This document shows, in pieces, positions 17,725-25,880 of a DNA stretch of 64,000 bases. A model generated the notes under the pieces. The model saw only the letters and a list, made by a program, of their open reading frames with translations. It was not told where the DNA came from and did no database searches. The stretch's first letter is position 1; every line of letters starts with the position of its first letter. The stretch comes from a virus. The stretch spans positions 1-64,000 of IMG/VR virus record IMGVR_UViG_3300026459_000010. One strand, given 5' to 3'. The position numbers and the translations under genes were made by a program.

Positions 17725-19311
17725 ATGGCAAAATCATTAGATGGCGTATTAATTAAGAAGGCGCATAAACAGCAACGATACACACTTGAAGAAGTTAAAC
17801 ATCTCGAAGCGTGTATGGATCCTGTTACAGGTCCTCTTTATTTCGCTAAAAATTTTATTAAAATTCAACATCCTGTTCGAGGTAGTATTCCCTTTGAACC
17901 GTACGAATACCAAGAACGGTTAATTGAAGCCTATCACGGCAACAAACAATGTATTGCTATGTTGCCTCGTCAGATGGGTAAGACCACATGTGCCGTTGCT
18001 TACTTACTCTGGTACACAATGTTTGTACCTGATTGTCAAGTTCTTATTGCCGCACACAAATACGAAGGTGCAAAAGATATTATGGATCGTTACCGTTATG
18101 GTTACGAAAACCTTCCAGATTTTATACGTGCAGGTGTTTATTCATACAATAGAAATACAATCGAATACGATAACGGTGCTCGTATACAAGCAACCACAAC
18201 TACAGAAAATACTGGTCGTGGTAAATCTCTATCATTGATTTATTGTGATGAGTTTGCGTTTGTGCAACCTCCCGAGAAAGCTAAAGAATTCTGGACTGCC
18301 CTATCGCCTACACTAGCAACAGGCGGTAAGTGTATCATTACATCAACACCTAACTCAGACGAAGATCAGTTTGCGTTAATTTGGACCGAAGCAAACAAAA
18401 GATTTGACGAATTTGGCAATGAACAAAAATTAGGAGTTAACGGATTTCATAGTTATTTTGCCCACTGGAGCGAACATCCAGACCGAGATGACGAATGGGC
18501 AAGATTAGAACGTGCAAAAATTGGAGAAGAACGTTTCCGTCGTGAATTTGAATGTGAATTCTTGATCTTTGACGAAACGTTAATTAACTCAGTTAAACTT
18601 GCTGAATTAAAAGGTACTGAGCCTATGTTATCTATGGGACAAACACGATGGTACAAAGAGATTAATCCGCAAGCAACATATCTTGTAGCATTAGATCCTA
18701 GTTTAGGAACAGGCGGTGACAATGGTGCTATTCAAGTATTTGAAATGCCCCATATGGATCAAGTAGCAGAATGGTATCATAATTTAACTCCAGTACAAAG
18801 TCAAGTAAAAATATTAAGAGAAATTTGTTCTTATATCCAGGATCAGGGAGAATTAAAAGGCGGTCATCCTCAAATTTATTATAGTGTTGAAAATAACACT
18901 TTAGGTGAAGCTGCTTTAATTTGTATTCAAAATATTGGCGAGGAAAATTTCCCCGGATTATTCTTGAGTGAGCCTATACGTAAAGGACATGTGCGTAAAT
19001 TCCGCAAAGGGTTTAATACTACACATAAGACAAAAATTTCTGCATGTAGCCAACTTAAACACATGATTGAAACTCATAAAATGAAGTTATGTTCAAAACC
19101 TTTAATTTCAGAGTTAAAAACATTCGTTGCTACTGGAATTGGATTTAAAGCTAAATCTGGGGAACACGACGACTTAGTGGCTGCATTATTGTTAATAATT
19201 CGCATGTCTAGCATACTAGCGGACTGGGACCCTAAAGTATACGAAAAAATGACTGATAAATTATCAGAAGACCAAATGCCTATGCCGATCTTTGTATCGG
19301 GCTTTATGTGA
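17725..19311 (+). CDS. gp17: Large terminase subunit gp17-like (packaging ATPase/nuclease)
   Basis: This 528-residue protein has all terminase landmarks. These are the adenine/Q region near FEPYEYQERLI, a Walker A variant MLPRQMGKTT (about residues 79-88), Walker B LSLIYCDEFAF (about 169-179), the coupling motif TSTPNS, and the C-terminal nuclease aspartates ALDPSLGTGGDNG (about 322-334) and HDDLVAALL (about 480). It powers DNA translocation into the prohead and cuts concatemers. T4 gp17 has 610 residues. GTAAATA ends 5 nt before the ATG, after the terminator of the previous unit. Confidence 0.95.
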   Translation: MAKSLDGVLIKKAHKQQRYTLEEVKHLEACMDPVTGPLYFAKNFIKIQHPVRGSIPFEPYEYQERLIEAYHGNKQCIAMLPRQMGKTTCAVAYLLWYTMFVPDCQVLIAAHKYEGAKDIMDRYRYGYENLPDFIRAGVYSYNRNTIEYDNGARIQATTTTENTGRGKSLSLIYCDEFAFVQPPEKAKEFWTALSPTLATGGKCIITSTPNSDEDQFALIWTEANKRFDEFGNEQKLGVNGFHSYFAHWSEHPDRDDEWARLERAKIGEERFRREFECEFLIFDETLINSVKLAELKGTEPMLSMGQTRWYKEINPQATYLVALDPSLGTGGDNGAIQVFEMPHMDQVAEWYHNLTPVQSQVKILREICSYIQDQGELKGGHPQIYYSVENNTLGEAALICIQNIGEENFPGLFLSEPIRKGHVRKFRKGFNTTHKTKISACSQLKHMIETHKMKLCSKPLISELKTFVATGIGFKAKSGEHDDLVAALLLIIRMSSILADWDPKVYEKMTDKLSEDQMPMPIFVSGFM

Positions 19312-19317
19312 TAAATA
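19311..19317 (+). promoter_or_regulatory. Late box of the gene at 19322
   Basis: ATAAATA, 4 nt before the ATG; it overlaps the gp17 stop. Confidence 0.6.
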
Positions 19318-19321
19318 CAGA

Positions 19322-21037
19322 ATGGACGCTACAAACAATATTGCTACAGATTTATTTTATAAAATTAGAAGCCGCTTTAAAGGGTTAAAGCTAGGTTCAG
19401 AAACCAGCGAAATTACAATAAACCCAGAAGAAGCAAGATTTTTTGATTTTGATTACATGGAAGGTGAAACACCTGTAGGCCATGTTAGCATCAGCCTAGC
19501 TGAACCAAACTCTATGAAGGTATATTTCAGTACAGGAATTACTGAATCAATGAACGATCTTCAAAAGAAGAATTGGTTTGGATTTTTAAGAGAATTAAGA
19601 TTATTTGCTAAACGTAGGTTAATGGCGTTTGATACTCGTGACATTACTAAAGACAATTTAGATAAACGAGATTATGCATTTTTAAGCCGCCATAATTCAC
19701 CAGAACCTGCGGTTACAACACAACCAACACCAGTCGGAGAAAGCACAATGAATGTTACTGAAAGCACAATGTACGGATCTAAGACCGTAAGCTATCAAAA
19801 ACTAATGGATACACGTTTGATTATTAAACATAGTCAAGCATTAACAGACGATCAAGCACCAGGTGCTAGAACACGTAATATTTCAGCATTATTTGTTGAA
19901 AACCAAGACGGTGAAAGATTTAAATATCCTTTCATTCATTTAGCAGGAGCTCGTGCTATGCAACGTCACGTGGCTAATGGCGGTGTACCATACGACGATA
20001 TTGGTAAATCAATTGTACAAATGAGCGAAGAAATTGCTCAACTAAAAAGTTTTAGCAACTATGTTGTTCGTAATGATTTAATGAATTCAGATACAAACAA
20101 TATTGTTGAAAGAAGCGGAGAGGCTCTAAATAGACTACGTGAACAAATTAAGGCACTATCTAAACAAAGTCATTACGAAGCATATAGAGAAAATTTCCAG
20201 GCATACGATAGTGAAGAAATACCACAAGACGTTGTAGAAGATTTTAAAGAAAAATTTACCGTTAGAAATTTTAAAGAAGACATTGCTAATGTATTTCCGG
20301 TCTTATATAGACTAATGAAAGAAGGAAACACGATAGGCTACGACGACATAGTCGCAATGACCAACAATGCCGCTGTCGAAGAAGAAACATTTGAAATGGA
20401 AAATTATGATCCATTTGAAAAATTTGAAAACTGGGTTTATCAATTAGGTGAAGCAAGCCCTATTCAAGATCCCGATCAAAAAGACGCAGCGATTAAAGAA
20501 TTACAAGAATTAGTTGGACAACATTTTCCAGCAGGTGTAGATGGTAGCAATGCCATTGAAAGTTTAAAAGGCATCATTGAAGATCCTAAACTTGACCAAG
20601 CCATTAAAGATAAGGCAAAAGAAGATCCAGAGGCATGTTGCAGAGGGTTGGTTAAAGATTGGTTAGAACAAAACGCACCAGATGTAGTCGGCCAATTAGA
20701 TTTTGGTGACTACTCAGAAGAAGAACCCGAAGCAGGAGGCGAAGAAGCACCCGAAGACGAACCTCAAATGGCCAGTGACGACAATGAGCAAGGAAAAGAG
20801 CGTACAGCAATTAATGTTCAAGAACTTGCAGAGTTTATCACAAGTTTCTATGATAAGGAATCTAATACATTCCCTAAAGGCCCAGAGGGTGTTTGCACAA
20901 TGGTAGGCAAGAAGTTTGGTGAGCAGGCAGAACAAGTTGCTCGTAAATTTGTAGAAAGAATGGCACCACAACAATCAACAGAACAAAATCCTGAATTAGC
21001 AGAATTGGCAAGAGTTAGAGAATTAGCAGGCCTATAA
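19322..21037 (+). CDS. Large hypothetical virion-linked protein after the terminase gene
   Basis: This 571-residue protein starts at the ATG at 19322, which ATAAATA precedes by 4 nt. An in-frame ATG at 19292 lies inside gp17 and is less likely. The N-terminal domain (MDATNNIATDLFYKIRSRF) resembles a compact alpha/beta fold. A middle region is helical with coiled-coil tendency (LNRLREQIKALSKQSHYEAY), and the C terminus is acidic (SEEEPEAGGEEAPEDEPQ). The position and late control suggest a structural or assembly protein. I do not recognise a named family. A terminator follows at 21059-21083. Confidence 0.65.
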   Translation: MDATNNIATDLFYKIRSRFKGLKLGSETSEITINPEEARFFDFDYMEGETPVGHVSISLAEPNSMKVYFSTGITESMNDLQKKNWFGFLRELRLFAKRRLMAFDTRDITKDNLDKRDYAFLSRHNSPEPAVTTQPTPVGESTMNVTESTMYGSKTVSYQKLMDTRLIIKHSQALTDDQAPGARTRNISALFVENQDGERFKYPFIHLAGARAMQRHVANGGVPYDDIGKSIVQMSEEIAQLKSFSNYVVRNDLMNSDTNNIVERSGEALNRLREQIKALSKQSHYEAYRENFQAYDSEEIPQDVVEDFKEKFTVRNFKEDIANVFPVLYRLMKEGNTIGYDDIVAMTNNAAVEEETFEMENYDPFEKFENWVYQLGEASPIQDPDQKDAAIKELQELVGQHFPAGVDGSNAIESLKGIIEDPKLDQAIKDKAKEDPEACCRGLVKDWLEQNAPDVVGQLDFGDYSEEEPEAGGEEAPEDEPQMASDDNEQGKERTAINVQELAEFITSFYDKESNTFPKGPEGVCTMVGKKFGEQAEQVARKFVERMAPQQSTEQNPELAELARVRELAGL

Positions 21038-21058
21038 TAAAAAGAAAATACAATAGTT

Positions 21059-21083
21059 AGGGCACTTAGGTGCCCTTTCTTTT
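21059..21083 (+). terminator. Terminator after the gene at 19322
   Basis: AGGGCAC/GTGCCCT with a TTAG loop, then TTCTTTT. Confidence 0.85.
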
Positions 21084-21133
21084 GGGCAAAATAATTTAAA
21101 CTTTTTAGTCAACGTTCGGTCCTATTAATGCGT

Positions 21134-21139
21134 TATAAT
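21134..21139 (+). promoter_or_regulatory. -10 element of the exported-protein block
   Basis: TATAAT lies about 45 bases before the ATG at 21185; no clear -35 with 17-base spacing is seen. CACAG and CTGTG in the leader could form a small hairpin. Confidence 0.5.
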
Positions 21140-21184
21140 ATTACACAGGCACTGATTGTCTGTGCTTTTAAAAAGGAAATTACT

Positions 21185-21358
21185 ATGAAACTAGTAGCAA
21201 CTTTAGTAGCATCATTATTTGCAGTATCCGCTTTCGCTGCAGATGCACCTAAGAAAGAAGAAAAGAAAGCAGAAGCCAAACCAGCTGCATCTGCGCCAGC
21301 ACCTGCTGCTAAGGAAGCTCCAAAAGCTCCTGCTAAGAAAGAAGAAGCTAAGAAGTAA
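21185..21358 (+). CDS. Exported Ala/Lys/Pro-rich small protein
   Basis: This 57-residue protein has a clear signal peptide (MKLVATLVASLFAVSAFA, cleavage likely after AFA). After it comes a low-complexity tail of repeated Lys, Glu, Ala and Pro (KKEEKKAEAKPAAS-type). An upstream in-frame ATG at 21128 lies before the TATAAT at 21134-21139 and cannot be the start. AAAGGA precedes 21185 properly. The tail resembles small periplasmic proteins of Gram-negative bacteria. It heads a block of three exported proteins. Function is unknown; envelope modification is an inference. Confidence 0.7.
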   Translation: MKLVATLVASLFAVSAFAADAPKKEEKKAEAKPAASAPAPAAKEAPKAPAKKEEAKK

Positions 21359-21372
21359 TTTTAGTTGCCCCT

Positions 21373-21405
21373 TGTCAACGAAAGTTGGCATTGGGGCGTT
21401 ACTAT
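21373..21405 (+). promoter_or_regulatory. Intercistronic hairpin between two exported-protein genes
   Basis: GCCCC…TTGTCAAC, a GAAA loop, GTTGGCA…GGGGC form a long imperfect stem without a T tract. The next ribosome site AAGGAGGG follows. It could adjust translation or protect the upstream message. Confidence 0.5.
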
Positions 21406-21423
21406 AATATCAAGGAGGGTTTT

Positions 21424-21720
21424 ATGAAAAAACTCTTAATTGCAGGTTTAATTGGTTTATCTGCTTTTGGTGCGCAAGCAGGTCCACATCATGGCTATCA
21501 TGGCGGACACCATATGCATCATGGGAGAGGTTGGAATTGGGTAGTTCCAGCTGTAGTTGGAGGTGCTGTGGTATATGCCGCAACTCGTCCTGTAGTTGTT
21601 CAACAACCGCCAGCGGTTATTCAACAACCGCCCGTTTATACGCAACAACAAGTATGTAGTCCTTGGACTGAAGTGCGCAATCCAGACGGTAGTGTAACAC
21701 TTACAAGGACTTGTCAATAA
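21424..21720 (+). CDS. Exported His/Gly-rich protein
   Basis: This 98-residue protein is preceded by a strong AAGGAGGG ribosome site. A signal peptide (MKKLLIAGLIGLSAFGAQA) is followed by a His/Gly-rich segment (HHGYHGGHHMHHGRG), a short hydrophobic stretch (WVVPAVVGGAVVYAATRP), a QQPP repeat, and a C-terminal CSPWTEVRNPDGSVTLTRTC with two Cys that could pair. Proteins like this are common in proteobacterial genomes, so a host origin is possible. It probably acts in the periplasm or outer envelope. Confidence 0.72.
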   Translation: MKKLLIAGLIGLSAFGAQAGPHHGYHGGHHMHHGRGWNWVVPAVVGGAVVYAATRPVVVQQPPAVIQQPPVYTQQQVCSPWTEVRNPDGSVTLTRTCQ

Positions 21721-21738
21721 TGTTAATGAGGACTAGAA

Positions 21739-22143
21739 ATGAAAAGGTTAGCAGTAATCTTAGCTGCGATGAGTTTAATTGGGACAAGCCAGGCAAATAC
21801 GAGTCTCAATGGGAAAGAACTCTTTGGGAGACCTACAACTATAGAGTCACCAGCTCAGATTGCGATCAAAAAAGGACCGGTCCTTGCAAGATCTATCAAA
21901 ATACAAAAACCTAAAATTTTTACAGGCAATCCTCACAAAATTGTTTTATTTGCAGATGACAGCGAAGATAACATTATTGAAGTTGACGATATCATTACAT
22001 CTTATCGAAGAAAAGATCTACAAAGAATTCAAACAGACCCAACACCGGATGATCCTGAAGGTTTAATTACTGAAGAAATCCGGTGGAAATTATTTTTAGC
22101 AAGAACAGCGGCTATGATTCGTTATCACCAAATCCACTCATAG
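21739..22143 (+). CDS. Third exported protein of the block, function unknown
   Basis: This 134-residue protein has a likely signal peptide (MKRLAVILAAMSLIGTSQA) after a GAGGA site, followed by about 115 residues with no recognised domain. The mature part is charged (DDSEDNIIEVDDIITSYRR) and ends RYHQIHS. The stop codon lies inside a perfect terminator hairpin (22131-22157), so the exported block ends here. I infer a periplasmic protein expressed together with its two neighbours. Confidence 0.65.
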   Translation: MKRLAVILAAMSLIGTSQANTSLNGKELFGRPTTIESPAQIAIKKGPVLARSIKIQKPKIFTGNPHKIVLFADDSEDNIIEVDDIITSYRRKDLQRIQTDPTPDDPEGLITEEIRWKLFLARTAAMIRYHQIHS

Positions 22144-22157
22144 AGTGGATTTTTTTT
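22131..22157 (+). terminator. Terminator after the exported-protein block
   Basis: AATCCACTC/GAGTGGATT with eight T; the stop codon of the last gene lies in the loop. Confidence 0.88.
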
Positions 22158-22182
22158 GGTGAAATAAATTTTTAGAAAGGAC

Positions 22183-22222
22183 TTGATCTTGCTAAATAAA
22201 AAGCGCATAATAGTTGTTATGC
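22183..22222 (+). promoter_or_regulatory. gp32 promoter and leader hairpin
   Basis: TTGATC (22183-22188), a 17-base spacer and CATAAT (22206-22211) make a sigma70-like promoter. A CTAAATA late box lies inside the spacer. CGCATAA and TTATGCG (22203-22222) pair with 7 bp around a 6-base loop, close to the expected start from the late box. T4 gp32 mRNA also carries a 5' structure used for autoregulation; a similar role here is inferred. Confidence 0.55.
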
Positions 22223-22268
22223 GATAGGCATAAAGTCATTTACATTAAAGGCATAAGGAGGCTATAAA

Positions 22269-23249
22269 ATGGCAACATTAGCAGAAATTCGTGCTAAACT
22301 TCAAGAAGCACAATCAAAGTCCACAGGACAAACATCAAGCGGCGGCGACAACGCAATTTACCCACATTGGAACATGCAAGAAGGCAAGGAAGCCGTAGTT
22401 CGTTTCCTACCAGATGGCAATTCTAACAACACATTTTTCTGGGTTGAACGTGCAATGATCAAATTGGAATTCGCAGGAATTAAAGGCGAAACCGATTCAC
22501 GTAAAGTTCAAGTACAGGTTCCCTGTGTTGAAATGTATAACGATGGTTCCGTATGTCCAATCCTTTCAGAAGTGCGTGGTTGGTTTAAAGACAAATCATT
22601 AGAGGATATGGGTCGTAAATATTGGAAAAAGCGTTCATATATCTTCCAAGGCTTTGTTGTTGAAGATGCTCTCAAAGAAGAAAAAACACCAGAGAATCCA
22701 ATTCGCAGATTCATCATCGGTCCTCAAATCTATCAAATCATTCGTTCAGCACTAATGGACCCAGAGTTGGAAGAACTACCAACTGATTACCTCCGCGGTG
22801 TAGATTTCCGTATCGCAAAAACAAGCAAAGGTGGTTTTGCTGATTATTCTACAAGTAAGTGGAGCCGTCGTGAACGTGCTCTAACCGATGCAGAAAAATC
22901 CGCAGTTGATACCCATGGTTTGTTTAACTTGTCAGACTTCTTGCCTAAGAAGCCAACCGATGTTGAGCTTAAGGTTATGAAAGAAATGTTTGAAGCATCA
23001 GTTAATGGCGAAGCATATGACATGGACCGTTGGGGTCAATACTTCAAACCAGCAGGCATGGGTGCTGCAACAGGCGATCCTAACAAAGCTCGCTCAAGTG
23101 CTCCTGCTGAAGAAGTTGACGAAGAACCTACTCCTGTAGCAAGTGCTCCGGCAGCTCAGTCTACTCCTGTAGCAAGTGCTCCGGCAGCAGAAGGTGCTAG
23201 TCGTGCGCAAGACATTCTTGCCAAGATTCGCGCTCGTCAAAGTCAATAA
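22269..23249 (+). CDS. gp32: Single-stranded DNA-binding protein gp32-like
   Basis: This 326-residue protein has the gp32 landmarks of marine T4-like phages: the N-terminal LAEIRAKLQEAQSK (LAST-like cooperativity region), then EAVVRFLPDGN…FFWVERAMIKL, PCVEMYNDGSVCPI, KKRSYIFQGFVV and NPIRRFIIGPQIY. It coats ssDNA and organises the replisome and recombination. Only two Cys and no neighbouring His are seen where T4 has its zinc site, so zinc binding is doubtful. The C-terminal tail contains two exact copies of TPVASAPAA (28-nt direct repeat at 23128-23155 and 23161-23188). A strong AAGGAGG site precedes it. Confidence 0.92.
   Translation: MATLAEIRAKLQEAQSKSTGQTSSGGDNAIYPHWNMQEGKEAVVRFLPDGNSNNTFFWVERAMIKLEFAGIKGETDSRKVQVQVPCVEMYNDGSVCPILSEVRGWFKDKSLEDMGRKYWKKRSYIFQGFVVEDALKEEKTPENPIRRFIIGPQIYQIIRSALMDPELEELPTDYLRGVDFRIAKTSKGGFADYSTSKWSRRERALTDAEKSAVDTHGLFNLSDFLPKKPTDVELKVMKEMFEASVNGEAYDMDRWGQYFKPAGMGAATGDPNKARSSAPAEEVDEEPTPVASAPAAQSTPVASAPAAEGASRAQDILAKIRARQSQ
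23128..23188 (+). repeat. 28-nt direct repeat in the gp32 C-terminal tail
   Basis: Two exact 28-base copies, 33 bases (11 codons) apart, encode TPVASAPAA twice. They add a flexible Ala/Pro linker before the C-terminal helix. Confidence 0.85.
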
Positions 23250-23260
23250 TAATAAAGTAA

Positions 23261-23285
23261 AGAGTGTGGGCAATACCCGCACTCT
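23261..23285 (+). terminator. Hairpin between gp32 and uvsX
   Basis: A 10-bp stem AGAGTGTGGG/CCCGCACTCT with a CAATA loop. The T tract is poor (CTCTT), so it may be an attenuator or mRNA-stabilising structure rather than a full terminator. Confidence 0.6.
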
Positions 23286-23308
23286 CTTACCACTACAGGG
23301 AACATAAT

Positions 23309-24388
23309 ATGGCAAAAGCATTTGATATTTCTAAATTTAGAAAGTCAATTACAAAGTCTATTGAAGGCTTGTCAATTGGCTTTAATGATCCTACTGATTG
23401 GATCTCAACAGGTAACTACGCTCTCAATTATTTGATTAGCGGTGATTTTAATAAAGGTGTACCGCTAGGTAAAGTTACGGTATTCGCCGGTGAATCTGGC
23501 GCAGGTAAATCATATATCTGTTCAGGTAACCTTATTAAGGCAGCACAGGCACAAGGAATTTATCCAATCCTAATCGATACAGAAAATGCTCTCGATGAAG
23601 ATTGGTTAAAAGCACTTGGTGTTGATACTAGCGAAGATAAGTTGCTTAAACTTAATATGGCAATGATTGACGATGTAGCAAAAACTATTACAGAATTTGT
23701 TGCTGAATATAAAGCAATGCCTGAAGATAGCCGTCCTAAGGTTCTGTTTGTACTTGATTCACTAGGTATGTTGTTAACTCCTACAGATGTTAATCAGTTC
23801 GAAGCAGGCGATTTAAAAGGCGACATGGGCCGTAAACCTAAAGCACTTACAGCACTTGTTCGTAATTGTGTTAATATGTTTGGTAGTTTAAACATTGGTT
23901 TAGTTGCTACTAACCACACATACGCAAGTCAAGATATGTTTGATCCAGATGACAAAATCAGTGGAGGACAAGGTTTTATCTACGCAAGCTCTATTGTTGT
24001 TGCTATGCGTAAGTTAAAGTTGAAAGAAGACGAAGACGGCAACAAGATTTCAGAAGTTAAAGGTATTCGTGCAGCTTGTAAGATTATGAAAACACGTTAT
24101 GCAAAACCTTTTGAAAGTGTACAGGTAAAGATTCCTTATGAAACAGGTATGAATCCGTATAGCGGAATGGTAGATCTGGCAGAAGAAAAAGGTCTTCTAA
24201 AGAAAGAAGGAAATAGCCTTGTATACACAACAGCCGATGGCGAAATTATCAAACAATTCCGCAAGGCTTGGGAAAGAAACGAAAACGGTGGGCTAGATGC
24301 AATTATGTCCGACATCATCAAAAACGGTGAAAAATCCGTTTCTGAGATAACTACAAATATTGAATCCCAACCGGAGAGCGTAGAATGA
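23309..24388 (+). CDS. uvsX: RecA-like recombinase UvsX
   Basis: This 359-residue protein starts at the ATG at 23309; the upstream in-frame ATG at 23264 lies within a hairpin. It has the RecA core: GKVTVFAGESGAGKSYICS (Walker A at about residues 61-68), LFVLDSLGMLLTP (Walker B) and a DNA-binding loop DKISGGQGFIYASS. UvsX catalyses strand exchange in recombination-dependent replication. The order gp32-uvsX-small gene-uvsY groups the T4 recombination machinery, and the 3' end overlaps the next gene by ATGA. Confidence 0.93.
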   Translation: MAKAFDISKFRKSITKSIEGLSIGFNDPTDWISTGNYALNYLISGDFNKGVPLGKVTVFAGESGAGKSYICSGNLIKAAQAQGIYPILIDTENALDEDWLKALGVDTSEDKLLKLNMAMIDDVAKTITEFVAEYKAMPEDSRPKVLFVLDSLGMLLTPTDVNQFEAGDLKGDMGRKPKALTALVRNCVNMFGSLNIGLVATNHTYASQDMFDPDDKISGGQGFIYASSIVVAMRKLKLKEDEDGNKISEVKGIRAACKIMKTRYAKPFESVQVKIPYETGMNPYSGMVDLAEEKGLLKKEGNSLVYTTADGEIIKQFRKAWERNENGGLDAIMSDIIKNGEKSVSEITTNIESQPESVE

Positions 24389-24618
24389 AAGAAGATTTAA
24401 TTGCAGATTTATGGTCAATTGTTGTAGAGCATATTCCTGAAAAACAACGCAAAGACGTTGCCGCTGACTTTGTTAACACATTGTTAGATTATGGTATTAA
24501 AGAAAGTGTTTTAGATAGTCTACTAGGCGTAGATCCATATTTAGACACAGCTATTGAATATGCTATTGATGGCGAAGAGATCGAAGAAGAAGATGAATAT
24601 TACGAAGATGAGGATTAA
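24385..24618 (+). CDS. Small acidic protein between uvsX and uvsY
   Basis: This 77-residue protein starts within the uvsX stop (ATGA) and ends immediately before the uvsY ATG, so it is coupled to both. The N-terminal half is helical (DLIADLWSIVVEHIPEKQRK) and the tail is strongly acidic (EEIEEEDEYYEDED). I recall similar small acidic genes here in marine T4-like phages, with no assigned role. A modulator of the recombination or SSB complex is a reasonable inference from the position only. Confidence 0.65.
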   Translation: MKEDLIADLWSIVVEHIPEKQRKDVAADFVNTLLDYGIKESVLDSLLGVDPYLDTAIEYAIDGEEIEEEDEYYEDED

Positions 24619-25074
24619 ATGAATTGGTATGATCGAGTTTCAAAGGACATCTCAAATATCCCTGATGCAGTGGCATACTATGAGGCTGAATTATTGGCAG
24701 CAAAGAATGATGCTCGCATAGCGGGAAATATTGAAAAGGCCGCTGCCAGTATGCCCGGCATTGTTGAAAATCGATTCAATCAGCTTCAAGAAATTGAAGC
24801 AATTCTCGAATATCTTAATATTGAACTTCGTAGACTTCGAAGTCAACATTTTCGTAAGTACCTTGAAAACTATCAACGTGCTTTGTCCTCTAGAGATTGT
24901 GAAAAATTTGTAGAGGGCGAAGCCGACGTTGTAGACTTTGAAAAAATTATCAATGACTTTGCTTTGCTACGTAACAAATGGTTAGGTATCATTAAAGGTC
25001 TTGACATCAAGCAATGGCAATTATCTAACATTGTTAAATTAAGAACAGCTGGCCTGGAAGATGCTACTCTATGA
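24619..25074 (+). CDS. uvsY: Recombination mediator UvsY-like
   Basis: This 151-residue, mostly helical protein has a central segment, ILEYLNIELRRLRSQHFRKY. The later WLGIIKGLDIKQWQLSNIVKLR resembles the UvsY C-terminal half (WGILLDFCSGALDAIKSRGFAIKHIQDMR in T4, seen here in the same spacing). UvsY loads UvsX onto gp32-coated ssDNA. Size (T4: 137) and linkage to uvsX agree. The last bases overlap the following sugar dehydrogenase start as ATGA. Confidence 0.8.
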   Translation: MNWYDRVSKDISNIPDAVAYYEAELLAAKNDARIAGNIEKAAASMPGIVENRFNQLQEIEAILEYLNIELRRLRSQHFRKYLENYQRALSSRDCEKFVEGEADVVDFEKIINDFALLRNKWLGIIKGLDIKQWQLSNIVKLRTAGLEDATL

Positions 25075-25880
25075 AAATAGGAATTATTGGTCTAGGTTTT
25101 GTTGGAGAAGCAATTTATTGGGCACATCGTAATGATGAAAGAGTAGTTCGAGATCCAAAATTTGAAGATAGTGCCGACTATGAAAAATTCTTAGATTGCG
25201 ACGGAATCTTTATTTGTGTTCCAACTCCAGCTTTAGACAATGGTAGTTGTGATGCCTCTATTCTTGAACAGGTTTTAAAAGAATTATATAATGCAGGCAT
25301 TAGCGAAAAAATACCGTTAATATGCAAATCGACAGCAACTCCTAGCATATACAATCAACTTTTAAAAGAATATCCTTCAATAATTCATTGCCCAGAATTT
25401 TTAACTGCGGCTAATGCTAGCGCCGATTATCAAAATAGTAGATATTTTATTCTAGGCGGTAACGGAGAATTATGTGTTACTGCTAGAGATGTTATTCGAT
25501 CAGGTGTTCCTCTAGTCCACAGGCAATTTTTAGTTACTGATATTAAGTCTGCTGCCTTATACAAGTATATGATGAATGCGTACCTTGCCACTAAGGTAAC
25601 ATTTATGAATGAATTTTATAAGTTAGCAAAGGCAGAGAATGTAAGTTTTGAATCGTTAAAAGATCTAACCATTTATGATGATCGAATTGGTTATACACAT
25701 TTAAATGTTCCCGGACCAGATGGAAAATTTGGTTGGGGTGGCATATGCTTTCCAAAAGATATTAGTGCTATTCAAACAGAAGCGTCTAGTCTAGGAATTG
25801 ATTTAGAATTATTAAAACAAGTTAACAACATCAATAATAAAGATAGAAATATTGAGTTGTTTTTTAGCTCAACGCCTTGA
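25071..25880 (+). CDS. UDP-glucose/GDP-mannose dehydrogenase-family protein, short form
   Basis: This 269-residue protein has the N-terminal Rossmann motif IGIIGLGFVGEA, the ICVPTP strand and the catalytic loop WGGICFPKDISA with the active-site Cys (about residue 226). Full-length enzymes have about 390-450 residues and an extra C-terminal UDP-binding domain, which is missing here. The catalytic and NAD parts seem intact. It opens the glycan island and is coupled to uvsY by ATGA, so it shares transcription with recombination genes. It could oxidise a nucleotide sugar to a uronic acid. Activity without the last domain is uncertain. Confidence 0.78.
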   Translation: MKIGIIGLGFVGEAIYWAHRNDERVVRDPKFEDSADYEKFLDCDGIFICVPTPALDNGSCDASILEQVLKELYNAGISEKIPLICKSTATPSIYNQLLKEYPSIIHCPEFLTAANASADYQNSRYFILGGNGELCVTARDVIRSGVPLVHRQFLVTDIKSAALYKYMMNAYLATKVTFMNEFYKLAKAENVSFESLKDLTIYDDRIGYTHLNVPGPDGKFGWGGICFPKDISAIQTEASSLGIDLELLKQVNNINNKDRNIELFFSSTP

